Positions 44,486-55,684 of a stretch of 64,000 nucleotides of DNA are shown piece after piece. The notes beneath the pieces were generated by a model. The model searched no databases. It saw only the letters and a program-made list of their open reading frames with translations, and was not told the origin of the DNA. Each line of letters opens with the position of its first letter. Positions within the stretch are counted from its first letter, which is position 1. A program made the translations under genes and the position numbers. The DNA is from Desulforamulus ruminis DSM 2154 (GTDB lineage Bacteria; Bacillota; Desulfotomaculia; Desulfotomaculales; Desulfotomaculaceae): NCBI RefSeq assembly GCF_000215085.1, contig NC_015589.1:806001-870000 (forward strand), written 5' to 3'.

Positions 44486-44504
44486 GTTGTTACGGAGGGA
44501 TACT

Positions 44505-45080
44505 GTGGCCAACCAACGAATTATCATCGTAGACTCAGATGAAACATGGCGTAAGAGTTTAAAGACCATGTTGGGCAAGCTGGGTTACCTGGTAGTTGGC
44601 GATGCTTCCGATGGCCCTACTGCATTAATGTTGGTGCGAACACGTAACCCGGACTTGTTAATCATTCAGGACAATTTGCCTGGCGTTAATGGTTTAGAAG
44701 TGGCCCGCATTTTATACGAGGACAAACTGGCACCGGTGATACTCAGCACAGACTATATGCAGCAGGAATTGGTTGAAAAAGCCAAGGAAGCCCGGGTTTT
44801 CGCGGTTTTGGTAAAGCCCATCGAGGAGCAGGCGCTATTCCCTGCGGTGGAACTGGCACTGGGAAACTATCAGGAAATCATTCGGCTGGAAAAGCAAGTG
44901 GAGGAACTGAAGGACACTTTGGAGACCCGCAAGCTGGTTGAAAAAGCCAAGGGAATCTTAATGAAGACCATGAACATTAATGAAGAAGAGGCGTTTAAGC
45001 GCATTCAGAAGCAAAGTATGAACAAGCGCATCTCCATGCGGGCGGTAGCAGAGGCTTTGATTCTGGCCCACCAAATATAA
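44505..45080 (+). CDS. ANTAR-domain RNA-binding antiterminator with degenerate receiver
   Basis: 191 residues from the GTG at 44505 after ACGGAGGG; an upstream TTG at 44484 falls within the terminator T tract. Residues ~5-118 form a receiver fold, but the phospho-acceptor Asp position reads Gln (PDLLIIQDNLPG, Q55) while Lys104 and the S/T81-82 position are kept. A coiled coil (~122-140) leads to an ANTAR domain (~140-190, KLVEKAKGILMKTMNINEEEAFKRIQ-type). ANTAR proteins bind paired hexaloop hairpins and prevent termination. The leader of this gene and of both downstream glnA genes carry such hairpins, so it most likely controls nitrogen assimilation and itself. Confidence 0.92.
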   Translation: MANQRIIIVDSDETWRKSLKTMLGKLGYLVVGDASDGPTALMLVRTRNPDLLIIQDNLPGVNGLEVARILYEDKLAPVILSTDYMQQELVEKAKEARVFAVLVKPIEEQALFPAVELALGNYQEIIRLEKQVEELKDTLETRKLVEKAKGILMKTMNINEEEAFKRIQKQSMNKRISMRAVAEALILAHQI

Positions 45081-45102
45081 CGTGCTATAAAAATGGAATA
45101 TT

Positions 45103-45173
45103 GGGGTAAGCAATACCCTTGGGCAATGGCGCCTTTTATAAGGGAGTAAATTCCTTTAATAAAAGGTGTTTTT
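45103..45173 (+). promoter_or_regulatory. glnA1 leader: ANTAR-type hairpin overlapping terminator
   Basis: Hairpin 2 is GGC, loop AATGGC, GCC (45122-45133) with A1 and G4. Its 3' arm starts a terminator CGCCTTTTAT (45130-45139) pairing with ATAAAAGGTG (45159-45168) and followed by TTTTT. The upstream hairpin GGGGTA/TACCCT has a 5-base loop AGCAA and is not canonical. Confidence 0.75.
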
Positions 45174-45321
45174 ATGTTCTATGGTCAAAAGGAAAATTTT
45201 CCGGTAGCAAAAGAGGTAACAAGGATTTTGGCCGCTTAGATCGTAGGGGTGACTGAATTCAAGCTTTCTTTAACATTAAGTTATTTTAAACCAAAATATA
45301 TTATAAGAAAGGTGGCTCATT

Positions 45322-46656
45322 ATGGACACGGCGTTAAAAAAAGAAGTAATGGAAAAAGCCAGGGAGATGGGAGTTAAGTTTATCCGCCTGCAGTTTACCG
45401 ATATTTTTGGATCTTTGAAAAACGTGGCCATTACGGTAGAACAGTTGGAAAAGGCTTTGGATGGAGAGTTAATGTTTGACGGTTCATCCATTCACGGCTT
45501 TACTAGAATTGAAGAGTCCGATATGTACCTGCGTCCGGACCCAAGCACCTTTGTGGTATTTCCCTGGAGACCCCGTGAAGGCGCTGTTGCCCGTTTAATT
45601 TGTGATGTTTATAATCCTGACGGAACACCCTTTGAAGGCGACCCCCGTTACGCTCTGAAGAAAGTTCTGGCGGAAGCCAAAGAAATGGGTTACACCATGA
45701 ATGTAGGACCTGAGTGTGAGTTTTTCCTGTTCCAGTTGGATAAAGATGGTAAACCCACCACAGAGACCCATGACGAGGCCGGATATTTTGATATGACACC
45801 GGTTGACATGGGTGAAAATGCACGGCGTTTTATGGTGCTCACTCTGGAAGAAATGGGCTTTGAAATAGAGGCTTCCCACCACGAAGTGGCTCCGGGTCAG
45901 CATGAAATTGATTTTAAGTATTCCGATGCTTTGGATGTGGCGGATAAAATCATGACCTTTAAGTTTGTGGTACGCACCATTGCCCAACGACATGGTCTTC
46001 ATGCCACCTTTATGCCCAAACCCATTTTTGGTATCAATGGTTCCGGAATGCATATGAACCAGTCCCTGTTTACTCTGGATGGTGAAAATGCCTTTTATGA
46101 TCCCGCCACGCCCGATCAATTGAGTGAAATCGCCAAACATTATATTGCCGGGTTGATTAAAAACGCCCGCTCCTTTGCGGCTTTGACCAACTCCACGGTG
46201 AATTCTTACAAACGCCTGGTTCCCGGATATGAAGCCCCCTGCTATGTAGCCTGGTCTTTACGCAACCGCAGCTCCCTGATCCGCATTCCTGCCAAGCGGG
46301 GGATGTCCACCCGCGTTGAATTGCGCAACCCGGACCCGGCCTGCAATCCCTACCTGGCCATTGCCGCAGCCTTGAAGGCCGGTTTGGATGGAATTAAAAA
46401 TAAGCTTACACCTCCGGCTCCTTCCGAGCGGAACATTTATCACATGGATGCCGAGGAAAGGGCGGCAGAAGGGATTGTCAGCCTTCCCGCCAGCATCCAG
46501 GAAGCGGTTTCGGAGCTGCAGGCCAACCCGGTTATTGCTTCGGTACTGGGACCTCACATTTTAGAAAAGTTTGTTGAGGGTAAAAATGAAGAGTGGGATG
46601 AATTCAGAACCACTGTCCATGACTGGGAAGTTAAAAAATATCTTACTCTTTACTAA
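45322..46656 (+). CDS. glnA: Glutamine synthetase, type I-alpha (first copy)
   Basis: 444 residues, ATG after AGAAAGGTGG. Full GSI sequence: [39 protein letters not shown], the ATP-site segment [23 protein letters not shown], and the Glu-flap and Arg region [17 protein letters not shown]. It ligates ammonia to glutamate with ATP. Length fits the non-adenylylated alpha type. Differences from its paralogue at 46949 include His for Glu in SSIHGF and NRSSL for NRSPL. It has its own ANTAR-type leader and a terminator downstream. Confidence 0.96.
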   Translation: MDTALKKEVMEKAREMGVKFIRLQFTDIFGSLKNVAITVEQLEKALDGELMFDGSSIHGFTRIEESDMYLRPDPSTFVVFPWRPREGAVARLICDVYNPDGTPFEGDPRYALKKVLAEAKEMGYTMNVGPECEFFLFQLDKDGKPTTETHDEAGYFDMTPVDMGENARRFMVLTLEEMGFEIEASHHEVAPGQHEIDFKYSDALDVADKIMTFKFVVRTIAQRHGLHATFMPKPIFGINGSGMHMNQSLFTLDGENAFYDPATPDQLSEIAKHYIAGLIKNARSFAALTNSTVNSYKRLVPGYEAPCYVAWSLRNRSSLIRIPAKRGMSTRVELRNPDPACNPYLAIAAALKAGLDGIKNKLTPPAPSERNIYHMDAEERAAEGIVSLPASIQEAVSELQANPVIASVLGPHILEKFVEGKNEEWDEFRTTVHDWEVKKYLTLY

Positions 46657-46686
46657 ATCCTTCGATTTATAGAAGTTTATTTTATG

Positions 46687-46729
46687 AAAAAGGCAGGCTT
46701 TGCCCCGGAGGGGTATGGTCTGCCTTTTT
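46687..46729 (+). terminator. glnA1 terminator
   Basis: AAAAAGGCAG pairs with CTGCCTTTTT around an inner GCCCC/GGGGT stem. Confidence 0.85.
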
Positions 46730-46816
46730 ATGCTTTTCTTAAAAGTATACAAAATTCATGTCGATAAGGTATGGATTTTTGCACTTTTATTGGCTATACT
46801 AAACAAGAAAATGAAT

Positions 46817-46899
46817 GGCACAATGGCGTGCCGGAAAATTAGGCAATGGCGCCTGCGACTGGAGTACATTTTTTGTGCTGCCTGTTGTAGGCTTTTTTT
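46817..46899 (+). promoter_or_regulatory. glnA2 leader: canonical ANTAR tandem hairpins and terminator
   Basis: Hairpin 1: GGCAC, loop AATGGC, GTGCC (46817-46832). Hairpin 2: AGGC, loop AATGGC, GCCT (46841-46854). Both loops are identical with A1 and G4. GCCTGCGAC (46851-46859) re-pairs with GTTGTAGGC (46884-46892) followed by seven T, so hairpin 2 and the terminator are mutually exclusive. Confidence 0.88.
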
Positions 46900-46948
46900 A
46901 GCTTTATGATATAATACTTGATAAAAGTAAAGCGAAAGGTGTGTTATT

Positions 46949-48283
46949 GTGACCAAGCTGACTAACGACGATGTTAGACAAATGTGCAAAGATTTAAATG
47001 TTAAATTTATCCGCCTCCAGTTTACAGACATCTTTGGAGTACTCAAGAATGTGGCCATTACCGTTGAGCAACTGGATAAAGCCCTTGATGGAGAGATGAT
47101 GTTTGACGGATCCTCCATTGAAGGATTTGTAAGAATTGAAGAATCCGATATGTACCTCCGTCCGGATCCCAGCACCTTTGTGGTATTTCCCTGGAAGCCC
47201 CGGGAAGGTGGGGTAGCTCGTTTAATTTGTGACATTTATAATCCCGATGGCACTCCTTTCTTTGGGGATCCACGGTATGCTTTAAAAAGAGCCCTGGCCG
47301 AGGCCGAACAGATGGGTTATGTCATGAATGTGGGCCCCGAAGCGGAGTTCTTTCTGTTCCATGTGGATAATGAAGGCCGTCCCACTACCAAAACCCACGA
47401 CAAGGCCGGTTACTTTGATATGACGCCCATCGACCTGGGTGAAAACGCCCGTAGGGATATGGTCCTGACCCTTGAGCAAATGGGCTTTGAAATAGAGGCT
47501 TCTCATCATGAAGTGGCCCCGGGCCAGCATGAAATTGATTTCAAATATGCCGACGCCCTGGATATGGCCGATAAAATTATGACTTTTAAATTGGTGGTAC
47601 GCACCATCGCCCAGCGGCATGGGTTGCACGCCACTTTTATGCCAAAGCCGGTATTCGGCATTAACGGTTCCGGGATGCATGTTAACCAGTCCCTGATTAC
47701 CCTTGACGGTAAAAACGCTTTTTATGATCCCGATGCACCTATGGGTTTGAGCAAGGTTTGCATGAATTATATTGCGGGTTTAATGAACCATGCTGACGCC
47801 ATTACAGCCATTGCCAACCCCACCGTAAATTCTTACAAGCGTCTGGTAGCCGGTTATGAAGCTCCGGTTTACGTGGCCTGGTCCGGCCGGAACCGCAGCC
47901 CGTTGATCCGTATCCCGGCCAAGCGGGGGATGTCCACCCGGGTTGAACTGCGCAGTCCGGATCCCTCCTGCAATCCCTACCTGGCGCTGGCAGCTTGTCT
48001 GCATGCAGGATTGGACGGCATTAAAAAAGGAATGACTCCCCCGCCGGCCACCGATAGAAACATCTATGAAATGACTTTGGCCGAGCGCCAGGAACTGGGC
48101 ATTAGCAATCTTCCGGAAAACCTATCGGAAGCCCTGAAAGTACTGGCTGCAGATAATGTCATTAAAGAAGCCCTTGGGCCACACATTTTTGAACGGTTCA
48201 TAGAGGCCAAGAGTATTGAGTGGGACCGGTACCGTATGCAGGTTAGCTCCTGGGAATTGGACGAGTACCTTGAAAAGTTTTAA
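46949..48283 (+). CDS. glnA: Glutamine synthetase, type I-alpha (second copy)
   Basis: 444 residues. It starts at GTG after GCGAAAGGTG and is collinear with the first copy, clearly a tandem duplicate with strong identity. It keeps the canonical [24 protein letters not shown] and [13 protein letters not shown] segments, so it looks the more conventional of the two enzymes. Two adjacent copies, each with its own ANTAR leader, suggest differential regulation of ammonia assimilation. It is followed by a terminator and then gltB. Confidence 0.96.
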   Translation: MTKLTNDDVRQMCKDLNVKFIRLQFTDIFGVLKNVAITVEQLDKALDGEMMFDGSSIEGFVRIEESDMYLRPDPSTFVVFPWKPREGGVARLICDIYNPDGTPFFGDPRYALKRALAEAEQMGYVMNVGPEAEFFLFHVDNEGRPTTKTHDKAGYFDMTPIDLGENARRDMVLTLEQMGFEIEASHHEVAPGQHEIDFKYADALDMADKIMTFKLVVRTIAQRHGLHATFMPKPVFGINGSGMHVNQSLITLDGKNAFYDPDAPMGLSKVCMNYIAGLMNHADAITAIANPTVNSYKRLVAGYEAPVYVAWSGRNRSPLIRIPAKRGMSTRVELRSPDPSCNPYLALAACLHAGLDGIKKGMTPPPATDRNIYEMTLAERQELGISNLPENLSEALKVLAADNVIKEALGPHIFERFIEAKSIEWDRYRMQVSSWELDEYLEKF

Positions 48284-48323
48284 TCTTCCCCTCCATAGAT
48301 AAGATAGAAGCAGTAAAGGTTTT

Positions 48324-48372
48324 TGCCCGGGCAAGCGTACTTAAAAGGGTATTGCCTTATCCGGGCATTTTT
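48324..48372 (+). terminator. glnA2 terminator
   Basis: TGCCCGG pairs with CCGGGCA, with an inner GCAA/TTGC pair, followed by TTTTTA. Confidence 0.8.
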
Positions 48373-48600
48373 ATCCCCTTTTCATTTAGGCAGAAAATTC
48401 TAACTATTTAGTTGTTTAATACTTTGGAGAAGGCAGGTATCGTGAAATGACAGCCACTGGCCCGCCTCAACAAAACTCAAAAAATGTTTAAACAAAAGGA
48501 TTTAATTTGATGAGCGGGATTTTGTGGTGGATGGATTTAATAACCGCCAACAACTCGATTCCCGGCGTTAAAATATTTAGCAATAGGAGGTAATAACGCC

Positions 48601-51600
48601 ATGACTGGTATGTCTCCCGGAAGTCTTAATGGATTACCCCTAAAACAAGGCTTGTACAACCCGCGATTCGAGCACGATGCCTGTGGTATTGGGTTTGTAG
48701 CCAACATAAAAGGGGAAAAATCAAACGAAATTTTGCGCCAGGCTCTGACCATTCTAATGAACCTCGACCATCGCGGAGGTCAGGGCGCCGAGGTTAATAC
48801 CGGCGATGGGGCAGGAATTCTTATCCAGATTCCCCATGGTTTCTTTGTCAAAGAGTGTGAGAAATTAAATATGGATCTGCCTCCTGCGGGCCGGTACGGC
48901 GTGGGTATGCTGTTCCTGCCCAGGGATCCGGAGCAGCGTGAAGGCTGCCGGCGCATACTGGAACAGGTTATCGAGGAAGAGGGGCAAACCTTACTGGGCT
49001 GGAGGGAAGTCCCGGTAAACGACTCGATGCTCGGCGAAGCGGCCAAGCTGGCCCAGCCGTCCATTTTCCAAGTTTTTATTGGAGCAGCCCCGGAAGTAAA
49101 GGACAGCCTGACTTTTGAACGCAAGCTTTACGTTATTCGAAAACGCACCCGGAAAGAGGTCCGTCGTTCCCTTTTAGAAGAGGGAGAAACTTTTTACTTT
49201 GCCAGTTTGTCTTCCCGGACCATTGTATATAAGGGAATGCTCACACCTGAGCAGTTAGATCAGTTTTATCTTGATTTGCAACAGCCGGATGTGGAAATTG
49301 CTCTGGCCCTGGTACACTCACGCTTTAGCACCAATACCTTTCCCAGTTGGGAAAGGGCTCACCCTTACCGCTATTTAATTCACAACGGCGAAATTAACAC
49401 ACTGCGCGGGAATGTTAACTGGATGCACGCCCGTCAGGCCATGTGCCAGTCGGAGCTGTTCGGGGATGATTTTAAAAAGATCCTGCCGGTGCTTGACCAG
49501 GAAGGCAGTGATTCTTTAATCTTCGACAATTGTATGGAGTTTCTTTTCCTTTCCGGCCGGTCTTTGCCCCATGCTGCAATGATGATGATTCCTGAGCCTT
49601 GGTATTATCATGAAGGCATGAGCGACGAAAAGAAAGCTTTTTACGAGTATCATAGCTGTCTGATGGAGCCCTGGGATGGTCCTGCCGCCATTGCTTTTAC
49701 CGACGGCAAAATGATCGGCGCAGTACTGGACCGCAACGGTTTAAGGCCTTCCCGTTATTATGTAACTAAGGATGACATGATTATTCTGGCTTCCGAAGTG
49801 GGTGTGCTGGATATCGATCCGGCCAACATCGCCTATAAAGAACGTCTCCGGCCGGGCAGAATGCTGCTGGTGGATACGGAAGAAGGCAGGATTGTTACGG
49901 ATGAAGAGTTAAAGCAGCGGATTGCTTGTGAACATCCTTACCGCCAGTGGATTAACGATTATATGATGAACCTGGAGGATCTTCCGGGGACTGCGGAAGT
50001 TCCGGAAGGGGCGGCTGAAAACAGCCTCCAGCGACAGCAGGCCTTTGGCTATACCCATGAAGACTTGCTCAAAACTCTGGAGCCCATGGCCAAAAACGGC
50101 GTTGACCCGGTAGGAGCCATGGGAAATGACGCCTCTCTGGCCGTGCTGTCGGAAAAGCCTCAGCTATTATATACCTACTTTAAGCAATTGTTTGCCCAGG
50201 TTACCAATCCTCCCATTGATGCCATCCGGGAGGAAATCATAACGGCTACCGGCACCACCATCGGTTCTGAAAAGAATTTGATTCAGCCGGAGCCGGACAG
50301 TTGCCGCAGAATCAGGCTGAAAACACCCATTCTGAGCAACCAAGATTTGGCCAAACTGCGTGGTATCCGGAAAGAGGGTTTCCGGGCTGTCACCCTGCCC
50401 ATTTTGTACCCGGCGGCCGATGGCAGTCAGGGGCTGGAAAAGGCATTGGCTGCACTCTTTCAAGCAGCGGACTTGGCTATTGCCGAGGGTGCCAACCTGC
50501 TGATTTTATCCGATAGAGGGGTGAACCCGGAAAAGGCCCCTATTCCCGCCCTCCTTGCGGTATCCGGTCTGCATCACCATTTGATTCGGGAAGGGACCCG
50601 TACCAAAGTCAGTTTGCTGCTGGAATCCGGAGAACCACGGGAAGTGCACCATTTTGCCGTTTTACTGGGCTACGGCGCCAGCGCCATTAATCCTTATCTG
50701 GCCATTGAAACCCTGGACGATATGATTCAGCGGGGATACATTTGCCAACTAAGCCCCGAAGAGGCCGCCAAGAACTACATCAAGGCTGCCACCAAGGGGG
50801 TCGTCAAGGTCATGTCCAAAATGGGCATTTCTACTATTCAAAGTTACTGCGGAGCACAGATTTTTGAAGCGATTGGCATTCACCAGTCGGTGATTGACCA
50901 ATACTTTACCTGGACCCCTTCCCGCATTGGCGGTATTGGCTTGGATGCCATCGCCCGGGAAGTGGAACTTCGCCACCGGCGGGCTTATGAGGAAGGTGCA
51001 GATCCTACCCTTGATTCAGGATCCGCCTACCAGTGGCGCCATAACGGGGAAGAACACATGTATAATCCCCAAAGCATTTACTACTTACAACAGGCCTGCC
51101 GCAACGGTGATTATGACTCCTTTAAAAAATATTCCAGCCTGCTGGATAAAGAGGCTAAAACAAGTTCTACCATACGGGGGCTGTTTTCCTTTAAATCAAA
51201 CCAGCCGCCGGTACCCATTGAGGAAGTGGAGTCCGTAGAGGCTATCTGCCGCCGTTTTAAAACCGGCGCCATGTCTTACGGTTCCATCAGCAAAGAGGCC
51301 CATGAATGCCTGGCCATTGCCATGAACCGGATCGGTGGTAAAAGCAACACCGGGGAAGGGGGAGAAGATCCCGCCCGTTTTATTCCTGATGCCAACGGCG
51401 ATTTAAGGCGCAGTGCCATTAAACAGGTGGCATCCGGCCGATTCGGCGTTACCAGCCATTATTTAGTTAATGCGGATGAAATCCAAATTAAGATGGCCCA
51501 GGGGGCAAAACCCGGCGAAGGGGGGCAACTGCCCGGCGGTAAAGTATATCCCTGGGTTGCCGAGGTGCGGGGAACCACGGCCGGTGTCGGTTTGATTTCC

Positions 51601-53211
51601 CCCCCGCCGCACCACGATATCTACTCCATTGAAGACCTGGCGGAGTTAATTCACGATCTTAAGAACGCCAATCCCAGAGCAAGAATTAATGTCAAGCTGG
51701 TTTCAGAGGTTGGCGTGGGCACCATTGCTGCAGGGGTTGCCAAGGGGCGGGCCGATGTGGTGTTGATCAGTGGCTATGACGGCGGCACCGGTGCATCCCC
51801 GCGTACCAGCATGAGGCATGCCGGACTGCCCTGGGAGCTGGGTTTGGCCGAAACCCATCAAACGCTGGTGTTGAACAAACTGCGCGACAGAATTGTGGTG
51901 GAGACCGACGGCAAGCTGATGACCGGCCGGGATGTGGTGATTGCCGCACTCCTGGGTGCGGAGGAATATGGCTTTGCCACCGCGCCCCTGGTTGCTTTGG
52001 GCTGTGTCATGATGCGGGTTTGTAACCTGGATACCTGCCCGGTGGGTGTTGCCACCCAGAATCCGGAGCTGCGCAAGAATTTTAAAGGAAAACCGGAGTA
52101 TGTGGTTCACTTTATGCAGTTTATTGCCCGGGAAATGCGGGAAGTCATGGCTCGACTGGGCTTCCGTACCATCAATGAAATGATCGGCAGAACGGACGTA
52201 CTGGATATTTGTGATGCTGCGGATCACTGGAAGAGAAAAGGATTGGACCTTTCCACACTGCTTCATCAACCGGATATTTCTGAAACGGTGGGCAAATATT
52301 GCCGTATAGCTCAGGACCACCGGCTGGAGAAATCCCTTGACATGCAGCAGCTTTTAGATATCTGCCGTCCTGCGCTGGAAAAGGGAGAACCGGTACAGGC
52401 CCGATTGCCTATCCGCAATATTAACCGGGTGGTGGGCACCATCTTAGGAAGCGAGGTTACCCGCCGTTACGGTGCCGTAGGCCTGCCGGAGGACACCATT
52501 CAGTTGACCTTTGACGGCAGTGCCGGACAGAGTTTTGGTGCCTTTGTCCCCAGAGGAATTACACTGGCTTTGCAAGGGGATGCCAATGATTACGTGGGTA
52601 AAGGGCTTTCCGGTGGAAAAGTCATTGTTTTCCCGCCAGCCCAATCTACCTTTGTTCCTGAGGAAAATATCATTATCGGCAATGTGGCGTTTTATGGTGC
52701 AACCTCTGGAGAAGCCTATATCCGCGGTGTGGCGGGAGAAAGATTCTGTGTCAGAAACAGTGGTGTGCGGGCAGTGGTGGAAGGCGTGGGTGATCATGGC
52801 TGTGAATATATGACCGGCGGGCGGGTCGTAGTGCTTGGCTCAACGGGCAGAAACTTTGCAGCAGGGATGTCGGGCGGTATTGCCTATGTGCTGGACCAAG
52901 ACGGAACATTCCCCAATCACTGCAACAAGGAAATGGTTCTTCTGGAAAAACTTGAAAATGCTGAAGAGATTCAAGAGGTAAAAAATCTGATTGAACAGCA
53001 TTTAAAATATACGCAAAGTTCAGTGGCTCAAAAAGTATTGACTCATTGGGATGATCTGCTGCCGAAATTTGTACGGGTTATCGCAAAGGATTATAAACGC
53101 ATGATGGAAGCCATTGAGCGGGCTTATGGCCAAGGTCTAAGTGGTGAGGAAGCCATTATGACGGCCTTTGAAGAAAATAAGAAGGATAAATCCCGGGTCA
53201 GCGGCAATTAA
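48601..53211 (+). CDS. gltB: Glutamate synthase large subunit
   Basis: 1536 residues, ATG after ATAGGAGG. A 27-residue propeptide precedes Cys28 ([10 protein letters not shown]), the Ntn glutaminase nucleophile exposed by processing. Next come the central domain, the FMN-binding synthase barrel (~860-1230) with [10 protein letters not shown] and [14 protein letters not shown], and the 3Fe-4S ligands [12 protein letters not shown] near 1140-1150. A C-terminal GXGXG beta-helix domain closes the protein. It transfers the amide of glutamine to 2-oxoglutarate. gltD starts 27 bases after its stop. No ANTAR-type hairpin was found in its 220-base leader. Confidence 0.97.
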   Translation: MTGMSPGSLNGLPLKQGLYNPRFEHDACGIGFVANIKGEKSNEILRQALTILMNLDHRGGQGAEVNTGDGAGILIQIPHGFFVKECEKLNMDLPPAGRYGVGMLFLPRDPEQREGCRRILEQVIEEEGQTLLGWREVPVNDSMLGEAAKLAQPSIFQVFIGAAPEVKDSLTFERKLYVIRKRTRKEVRRSLLEEGETFYFASLSSRTIVYKGMLTPEQLDQFYLDLQQPDVEIALALVHSRFSTNTFPSWERAHPYRYLIHNGEINTLRGNVNWMHARQAMCQSELFGDDFKKILPVLDQEGSDSLIFDNCMEFLFLSGRSLPHAAMMMIPEPWYYHEGMSDEKKAFYEYHSCLMEPWDGPAAIAFTDGKMIGAVLDRNGLRPSRYYVTKDDMIILASEVGVLDIDPANIAYKERLRPGRMLLVDTEEGRIVTDEELKQRIACEHPYRQWINDYMMNLEDLPGTAEVPEGAAENSLQRQQAFGYTHEDLLKTLEPMAKNGVDPVGAMGNDASLAVLSEKPQLLYTYFKQLFAQVTNPPIDAIREEIITATGTTIGSEKNLIQPEPDSCRRIRLKTPILSNQDLAKLRGIRKEGFRAVTLPILYPAADGSQGLEKALAALFQAADLAIAEGANLLILSDRGVNPEKAPIPALLAVSGLHHHLIREGTRTKVSLLLESGEPREVHHFAVLLGYGASAINPYLAIETLDDMIQRGYICQLSPEEAAKNYIKAATKGVVKVMSKMGISTIQSYCGAQIFEAIGIHQSVIDQYFTWTPSRIGGIGLDAIAREVELRHRRAYEEGADPTLDSGSAYQWRHNGEEHMYNPQSIYYLQQACRNGDYDSFKKYSSLLDKEAKTSSTIRGLFSFKSNQPPVPIEEVESVEAICRRFKTGAMSYGSISKEAHECLAIAMNRIGGKSNTGEGGEDPARFIPDANGDLRRSAIKQVASGRFGVTSHYLVNADEIQIKMAQGAKPGEGGQLPGGKVYPWVAEVRGTTAGVGLISPPPHHDIYSIEDLAELIHDLKNANPRARINVKLVSEVGVGTIAAGVAKGRADVVLISGYDGGTGASPRTSMRHAGLPWELGLAETHQTLVLNKLRDRIVVETDGKLMTGRDVVIAALLGAEEYGFATAPLVALGCVMMRVCNLDTCPVGVATQNPELRKNFKGKPEYVVHFMQFIAREMREVMARLGFRTINEMIGRTDVLDICDAADHWKRKGLDLSTLLHQPDISETVGKYCRIAQDHRLEKSLDMQQLLDICRPALEKGEPVQARLPIRNINRVVGTILGSEVTRRYGAVGLPEDTIQLTFDGSAGQSFGAFVPRGITLALQGDANDYVGKGLSGGKVIVFPPAQSTFVPEENIIIGNVAFYGATSGEAYIRGVAGERFCVRNSGVRAVVEGVGDHGCEYMTGGRVVVLGSTGRNFAAGMSGGIAYVLDQDGTFPNHCNKEMVLLEKLENAEEIQEVKNLIEQHLKYTQSSVAQKVLTHWDDLLPKFVRVIAKDYKRMMEAIERAYGQGLSGEEAIMTAFEENKKDKSRVSGN

Positions 53212-53238
53212 CAGGAAAAATGGGTTGGGGGGTACGTC

Positions 53239-54723
53239 ATGGGTAAGCCTACCGGATTTATGGAATACAACAGGGAGCTTGCTGCCAATCGTGAACCCTT
53301 GGAACGGGTAAAAGATTGGCGGGAGTTTTACAACAGATTGCCGGAAGAAAAACTGAAAATACAGGCGGCACGTTGTATGGAATGCGGAACGCCCTTTTGT
53401 CACAGCGGCATCATGATTAACGGGATGGCTTCAGGCTGTCCCAACCATAATGTGCCGTCCGAATGGAACGACTTGGTTTACCGGGGCTTGTGGAAGGAAG
53501 CTCTTCACCGCCTTTTAAAAACCAATAGCTTCCCGGAATTTACCGGCCGGGTTTGCCCGGCGCTGTGCGAAGGAGCCTGTACTGCGGGGCTGGTTGGGGA
53601 GCCGGTAACCATAAAAAATATTGAAGTAGCCATTATTGAAAAGGCTTTTGAAGAGGGCTGGATGGCACCGCAGCCCCCCGCCAAACGCACCGGCAAAAAG
53701 GTTGCGGTGGTGGGCTCCGGACCGGCCGGATTGGCTTGCGCGGCCCAACTGAATAAAGCGGGTCATCAGGTAACGGTTTTTGAACGGGCCGATCGGATTG
53801 GCGGTTTGCTGATGTACGGGATCCCCAATATGAAGCTCGACAAGCGGTATGTGCAAAGGCGTGTGGACTTAATGGCCGCAGAGGGGATTACCTTTGTAAC
53901 CGGTACCGAGGTGGGTAAAGATATTCCGGCCGAGCAGATGCTGAAAGAATTTGATGCCACCGTTCTTTGCGGGGGCGCCACAAAACCACGGGATCTGCCG
54001 GTGGAAGGAAGGGAGCTCAAGGGAATTCATTTTGCTGTTAATTTCCTCGGGGCCAATACCAAAAGTTTATTGGATTCCCATCATCAGGATGGCCATTTTA
54101 TCTCCGCCGAAGGAAAAGATGTAATTGTGATCGGCGGCGGCGACACCGGCACCGACTGTGTTGGAACCGCTTTGCGCCATAAATGCAAAAGCGTTTTTCA
54201 GCTAGAAATCATGCCCCGGCCCCCTTTGGAGCGGGGTCCCAATAACCCCTGGCCGGAGTACCCGAGAATACAAAAAGTGGATTACGGCCAACAGGAGGCG
54301 GCTGCCCTTTACGGGGACGATCCGCGGCAATATTGCATTACCAGCAAAAGATTTGTTGGAGATGAACAGGGACAGGTAAAAGAAGTGCATACCGTTCAGG
54401 TCGAATGGGTAAGGAATGAACAGGGACGCTTTGTGCCCAAGGAAATTCCCGGAACCGAAAAGGTGTGGCCTGCTCAACTGGTACTTTTGGCCATGGGTTT
54501 TACCGGGCCTGAAGAAACTTTGCTGGAGCAACTGGCTGTGGAACGGGATGAGCGAACCAACGTCAAGGCCGAATATGGTCGTTTTTCCACCAGTGTGAAA
54601 GGAGTATTTGCCGCCGGGGATATGCGCCGGGGTCAAAGCCTGGTGGTATGGGCAATCAACGAAGGACGGGGAGCGGCCCGGGAGTGCGACCGTTACTTGA
54701 TGGGTTCCACGCAACTGGTATAA
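53239..54723 (+). CDS. gltD: Glutamate synthase small subunit (NADPH dehydrogenase)
   Basis: 494 residues. The N-terminal part holds the cysteines for two 4Fe-4S clusters ([25 protein letters not shown]). Two dinucleotide-binding motifs follow, [12 protein letters not shown] for FAD and [11 protein letters not shown] for NADPH, then a C-terminal FAD segment [17 protein letters not shown]. It supplies electrons to GltB. The operon ends at the IS insertion 38 bases downstream, which has entered its 3' hairpin. Confidence 0.97.
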   Translation: MGKPTGFMEYNRELAANREPLERVKDWREFYNRLPEEKLKIQAARCMECGTPFCHSGIMINGMASGCPNHNVPSEWNDLVYRGLWKEALHRLLKTNSFPEFTGRVCPALCEGACTAGLVGEPVTIKNIEVAIIEKAFEEGWMAPQPPAKRTGKKVAVVGSGPAGLACAAQLNKAGHQVTVFERADRIGGLLMYGIPNMKLDKRYVQRRVDLMAAEGITFVTGTEVGKDIPAEQMLKEFDATVLCGGATKPRDLPVEGRELKGIHFAVNFLGANTKSLLDSHHQDGHFISAEGKDVIVIGGGDTGTDCVGTALRHKCKSVFQLEIMPRPPLERGPNNPWPEYPRIQKVDYGQQEAAALYGDDPRQYCITSKRFVGDEQGQVKEVHTVQVEWVRNEQGRFVPKEIPGTEKVWPAQLVLLAMGFTGPEETLLEQLAVERDERTNVKAEYGRFSTSVKGVFAAGDMRRGQSLVVWAINEGRGAARECDRYLMGSTQLV

Positions 54724-54746
54724 ATTTGATTCATAGTATAAATGAA

Positions 54747-54761
54747 GGGGCTGTGGCAGAA
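54747..54761 (+). repeat. Left end of MITE-like repeat copy B, interrupted by the IS
   Basis: GGGGCTGTGGCAGAA directly precedes the IS. Without the IS and one GAA duplication it continues at 56438 and aligns with copy A at 41935. Confidence 0.65.
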
Positions 54762-54806
54762 TGAACTGCCCCCCGACAAGTAGACAGGACAAAAAATAAA
54801 AATAAA

Positions 54807-55610
54807 CTAGGCAGCCTTGGTTCGAACTTCCATCGGACTAAGGCTGTTTAACTTGGCCTGTAACCTCTCATAATTATAAAAATAGATGTAATCATCAATG
54901 TCCTTCTTAAGAGCTTCAAAGGTTTGATATTTATGTAGATAATACTTCTCACACTTAAGCGTTCCCCAGAAGCCTTCCATCGGTCCGTTATCAATACACT
55001 TGCCAACCCGAGACATACTCTGAGTTAAGCCATAAGCTTCTAGTCGTTTCTTGAAGCCCCAGGAGGTATACTGAAAACCCCGATCACTGTGAATTATGGG
55101 TGTGCTGCCGGGTGCCGTTTGAAGAGCCAAGTCCAGGGTCTCGAAAACAAGACGGTTGTTATTCGAATGGCCTAAAACATAGGATACGATGGATTTATCA
55201 TGTAAATCGAGAATCGCACTGAGATATGCTTTTTGACCCTTTCCGTATTTGAATTCAGTTACATCCGTCAACCACTTTTCATTCGATTCCTCTGCTGTGA
55301 ACTGGCGGTTTAAAAGATTTTCTGCGATCTGCCCAGGAGTTGATCGAATGTATTTCTTTTTCTTTCTACGGATGACGGATTGAATTCCAGCAAGCTTCAT
55401 GAGGCGATAGACCCTCTTCGGGTTAATCGACTGATGGGTTTCCCGTCTTAAATTGATGGTTAATTGACGGTACCCATAAATGCCTTCAACCTTCTCGTAG
55501 AGCAGGAGCATCGCTTGCATGAGTTGCTGATTTTCTTGTTCGCGAGGACTTACTTTTCGCTTTAACCATTTGTAATAGCCTGAACGTGAAATCTGCGCCA
55601 TTTCACACAA
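54807..55610 (-). CDS. IS3-family transposase OrfB, copy 2
   Basis: 267 residues, identical to OrfB of copy 1: rve integrase core with an apparent DDE triad, expressed as an OrfAB fusion by slippage at 55715-55721. Confidence 0.93.
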   Translation of the reverse strand: MCEMAQISRSGYYKWLKRKVSPREQENQQLMQAMLLLYEKVEGIYGYRQLTINLRRETHQSINPKRVYRLMKLAGIQSVIRRKKKKYIRSTPGQIAENLLNRQFTAEESNEKWLTDVTEFKYGKGQKAYLSAILDLHDKSIVSYVLGHSNNNRLVFETLDLALQTAPGSTPIIHSDRGFQYTSWGFKKRLEAYGLTQSMSRVGKCIDNGPMEGFWGTLKCEKYYLHKYQTFEALKKDIDDYIYFYNYERLQAKLNSLSPMEVRTKAA

Positions 55611-55684
55611 TAAGACTAGACTAAAATGCTCTTCTCCTTGTACCGCTTGAATCGCGTCATAAATCTTCTGATGCCGGATTTGGC

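Noticed and set aside
45595-46140. Long ORFs antisense to glnA, gltB and other GC-richer genes
   Set aside because: They are mirror frames of well-conserved genes and lack ribosome sites.
48379-48600. ANTAR-type hairpin in the gltB leader
   Set aside because: No paired A1/G4 hexaloops were found; the region holds only the glnA2 terminator and an AT-rich leader.
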